From Flavobacteriales bacterium (GTDB taxonomy: Bacteria; Bacteroidota; Bacteroidia; JACJYZ01): DNA of 64,000 nt. Positions within the stretch are counted from its first letter, which is position 1, and each line of letters begins with the position of its first letter. The translations under genes were made by a program, and so were the position numbers. Where the stretch lies: positions 496,001-560,000 of the forward strand of contig JACJYZ010000003.1 of NCBI GenBank assembly GCA_020635855.1, in the 5' to 3' direction. The notes beneath the pieces were generated by a model. That model saw nothing but the letters and a program-made list of their open reading frames with translations. It had not been told where the DNA came from and searched no databases. Positions 62,447 to 64,000 of this stretch are shown here, one piece after another.

Positions 62447-63360
62447 TAGGTTTCCTGACTGTATCGGAACAATTTGTCTTTTTCTTCGCGGCTCAGGCTC
62501 TCGTAACCCGACCTGGAGATTTTGTCAAGAATGGCATCCATTTCTTGTTGGCGCCGTTTCTTCATCAGGTTGTAGTCTTCATCGGAAACAGGCTTTGGTT
62601 TTACATGCCCTCGGCTGACCTTCATGCGTGTTCTTCTTTTTCCTGAGAAGAAGTTTTCAATGGCTTCCCACCATTGATTGAACCCCGTCGTCAGGTCACG
62701 ACCTTTCTTGAGTTGCAACGAGAAAATGAGTCCGAACAGTGCACCGCCTGCGTGGGCAACGTTACCACCCATGTTATCCATGCGTGCCATAGACATCAGG
62801 CTTAGAACGATGGTGAGCAACGCCAGGTATTTCACCTTGACCGGTCCGATCAGCACCAGGTTCACGGAATAATTCGGGGCCATCACCATGGCGGTGATCA
62901 CAAATGCGAAGAGGGAACCGGAGGCGCCCACCAGCCGGCTGCCGTCAACCACGTGGGGAAACATATATGATGTCAGAACCGTCAGGCCGAAGCTGGCAAT
63001 GCCTCCGTACATGTAGAGTCCAACGATGCGTTTGTTGCCGATCACATCCAGCAGGATCCTTCCGAAGAAATAGAGGAAGATCATGTTGAACAACAGGTGC
63101 CAGAAATCGTAGTGAAGGAAGAGGTGTGTGACCACCGTCCATGGTTTGTACGCCAGTTCACCCAGGTCGTACGGAGCGGCAATCCAGCTGATGATGTCAA
63201 CGAACGCCATTTGCGCATCCATGCGGTTCACGTAGGCGAAGTTCAGCACGATCTGCAGCAGGAGGGTCAGGACGAACACCACCGCGTTGACCATGATCAG
63301 GCGGGTTACCACATTCGCAACCCTGAATTCACGTTTGATCTCCTCCGTCCAGCTTGTCAT
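62446..63360 (-). CDS. Rhomboid-family intramembrane serine protease
   Basis: 304 residues from ATG 63360; an in-frame TTG at 63369 is less likely. Six membrane helices. The catalytic Ser is in LVGASGSLFAF and the His in NVAHAGGALFGLIFS, with the L1 loop HLLFNMIFLYFFGRIL. A C-terminal cytoplasmic tail of about 80 residues (SDEDYNLMKKRRQQEMDAIL, then SLSREEKDKLF) matches the small C-terminal domain attached to many Bacteroidota rhomboids (DUF6576-like). It sits 9 bp after the upstream rhomboid gene. Confidence 0.92.
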   Translation of the reverse strand: MTSWTEEIKREFRVANVVTRLIMVNAVVFVLTLLLQIVLNFAYVNRMDAQMAFVDIISWIAAPYDLGELAYKPWTVVTHLFLHYDFWHLLFNMIFLYFFGRILLDVIGNKRIVGLYMYGGIASFGLTVLTSYMFPHVVDGSRLVGASGSLFAFVITAMVMAPNYSVNLVLIGPVKVKYLALLTIVLSLMSMARMDNMGGNVAHAGGALFGLIFSLQLKKGRDLTTGFNQWWEAIENFFSGKRRTRMKVSRGHVKPKPVSDEDYNLMKKRRQQEMDAILDKISRSGYESLSREEKDKLFRYSQET

Positions 63361-63369
63361 GTATTGCAA

Positions 63370-64000
63370 TCAGTAAAAAGTTCTGCCCCGGCTGTTCCAG
63401 TACTTGATGATAATGAATCCGACCAGTGCACCACCCAGGTGAGCGAAGTGCGCCACCGAGTCGTTGTTCTGAATTCCCATATACAGTTCAAATGCCGCCA
63501 TGATGGCCACCATGTATTTGGCCTTGATCGGGAATGGCAGGAACAACATGATCATAACGGTATTCGGGAACAGCATGCCGAATCCCAGGAAAATACCGAA
63601 CACAGCTCCGGATGCACCCACCATACCGATATTGGTGACCCCCCTCAGGCATTGTTGGACGTAGTATACGGCACGTTGTGCTTCTTGTTCGGATGAAAAC
63701 TCAACGGTGTGGTGGCTGACCCTGAAATCATTGACTTCATTCAGTATTTCGGTTCCCCCGGGAAAATTCCGGTCATCCAATGCAGGGCCGTATTTGTTGG
63801 TCAGTTCAATGAACCCGTTCATGTCGGGGTTCTCGGCGAATGCGTGTACTTCGTTCGAAATGGCATTCAGTTCAAGGGTGTTGACGCCCATTTGCAATCC
63901 GGCAGCACCCAATCCGCACAACATATAGTAAATGAGAAAGCGTTTCGATCCCCATACGCTTTCCAGCATACGTCCGAACATCCAAAGCATGAACATATTG
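63370..64000 (-). CDS. Second rhomboid-family protease (5' end outside window)
   Basis: About 209 residues are visible. The first codon in the window lies inside the conserved HxxxNMFxLW.FG loop (here NMFMLWMFGRML), so the real N-terminus lies beyond the right edge. A Met at 63996 is internal. Catalytic Ser motif is MVGASGAVFGIFLG and the His motif is HFAHLGGALVGFII. Between loop and active site there is an extra hydrophilic stretch of about 85 residues (roughly 42-125 of the visible part), which is longer than in typical rhomboids. It forms a tandem pair with the next gene. Confidence 0.9.
   Translation of the reverse strand, partial: NMFMLWMFGRMLESVWGSKRFLIYYMLCGLGAAGLQMGVNTLELNAISNEVHAFAENPDMNGFIELTNKYGPALDDRNFPGGTEILNEVNDFRVSHHTVEFSSEQEAQRAVYYVQQCLRGVTNIGMVGASGAVFGIFLGFGMLFPNTVMIMLFLPFPIKAKYMVAIMAAFELYMGIQNNDSVAHFAHLGGALVGFIIIKYWNSRGRTFY

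Overview
The window is a chromosomal segment of a Bacteroidota bacterium (Flavobacteriales/Cytophagales-like; by eye G+C is near 50 %). The evidence is a metalloprotease with a type IX secretion (T9SS) C-terminal sorting domain, a complete moxR-DUF58-batABCDE cluster, a SpoIIE phosphatase fused to Reg_prop/Y_Y_Y sensor modules, a Rho factor with a long Gln/Asn-rich insert, an S16 protein with an Ala/Glu tail, DUF1573/DUF4293/DUF4412 proteins, and TAnnTTTG-type promoter boxes. No rRNA, insertion sequence, prophage or CRISPR array was seen. One tRNA (Val-GAC) is present.

Layout. 1-4689: a small secretion/surface locus with a large beta-barrel outer-membrane protein (cut by the left edge), two related small secreted proteins and a divergent PapD-like chaperone. 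Together they look like a chaperone-usher-type fibre system, which is the most interesting item here. 4690-9570: a MORN-repeat protein, an MscS channel, an aspartoacylase-family and a RimB-like protease pair, a DUF58 protein and thioredoxin. 9666-18128: dnaE, rpsP-rimM, saccharopine dehydrogenase, DUF423 and pckA. 18227-23650: two DUF1573 proteins (one apparently fused to an OmpA-like domain), a VTT membrane protein and the large sensor-phosphatase. 23776-24199: tRNA-Val, its terminator and a 93-bp tandem repeat built from terminator-like cassettes. 24329-27956: an MbnP/MbnH-type copper-protein/dihaem pair, DUF4412 and an XRE-S24 regulator. 27992-31611: MFS transporter, rho, DUF4293. 31603-40443: the bat aerotolerance-type operon on the minus strand, with several 4-nt ATGA overlaps. 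40568-43137: truA and an ABC exporter. 43359-53033: secreted M43 protease, uvrA, ECF sigma factor with a small partner ORF, mtaB, and an oligopeptide-type binding lipoprotein. 53106-61358: a glycoconjugate-type cluster (two TMTC-like membrane TPR proteins, three methyltransferase domains, two family-2 glycosyltransferase domains, one of them in a methyltransferase-glycosyltransferase fusion), interrupted by a cold-shock gene. 61307-64000: an endonuclease/exonuclease/phosphatase protein and two tandem rhomboid proteases, the second cut by the right edge.

The ordinary parts are core metabolism, translation and repair. The accessory parts deal mainly with the envelope: surface fibre, Bat complex, T9SS cargo, MbnP/MbnH and glycan assembly. 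All functions are inferred from motifs read by eye; no database search was possible.
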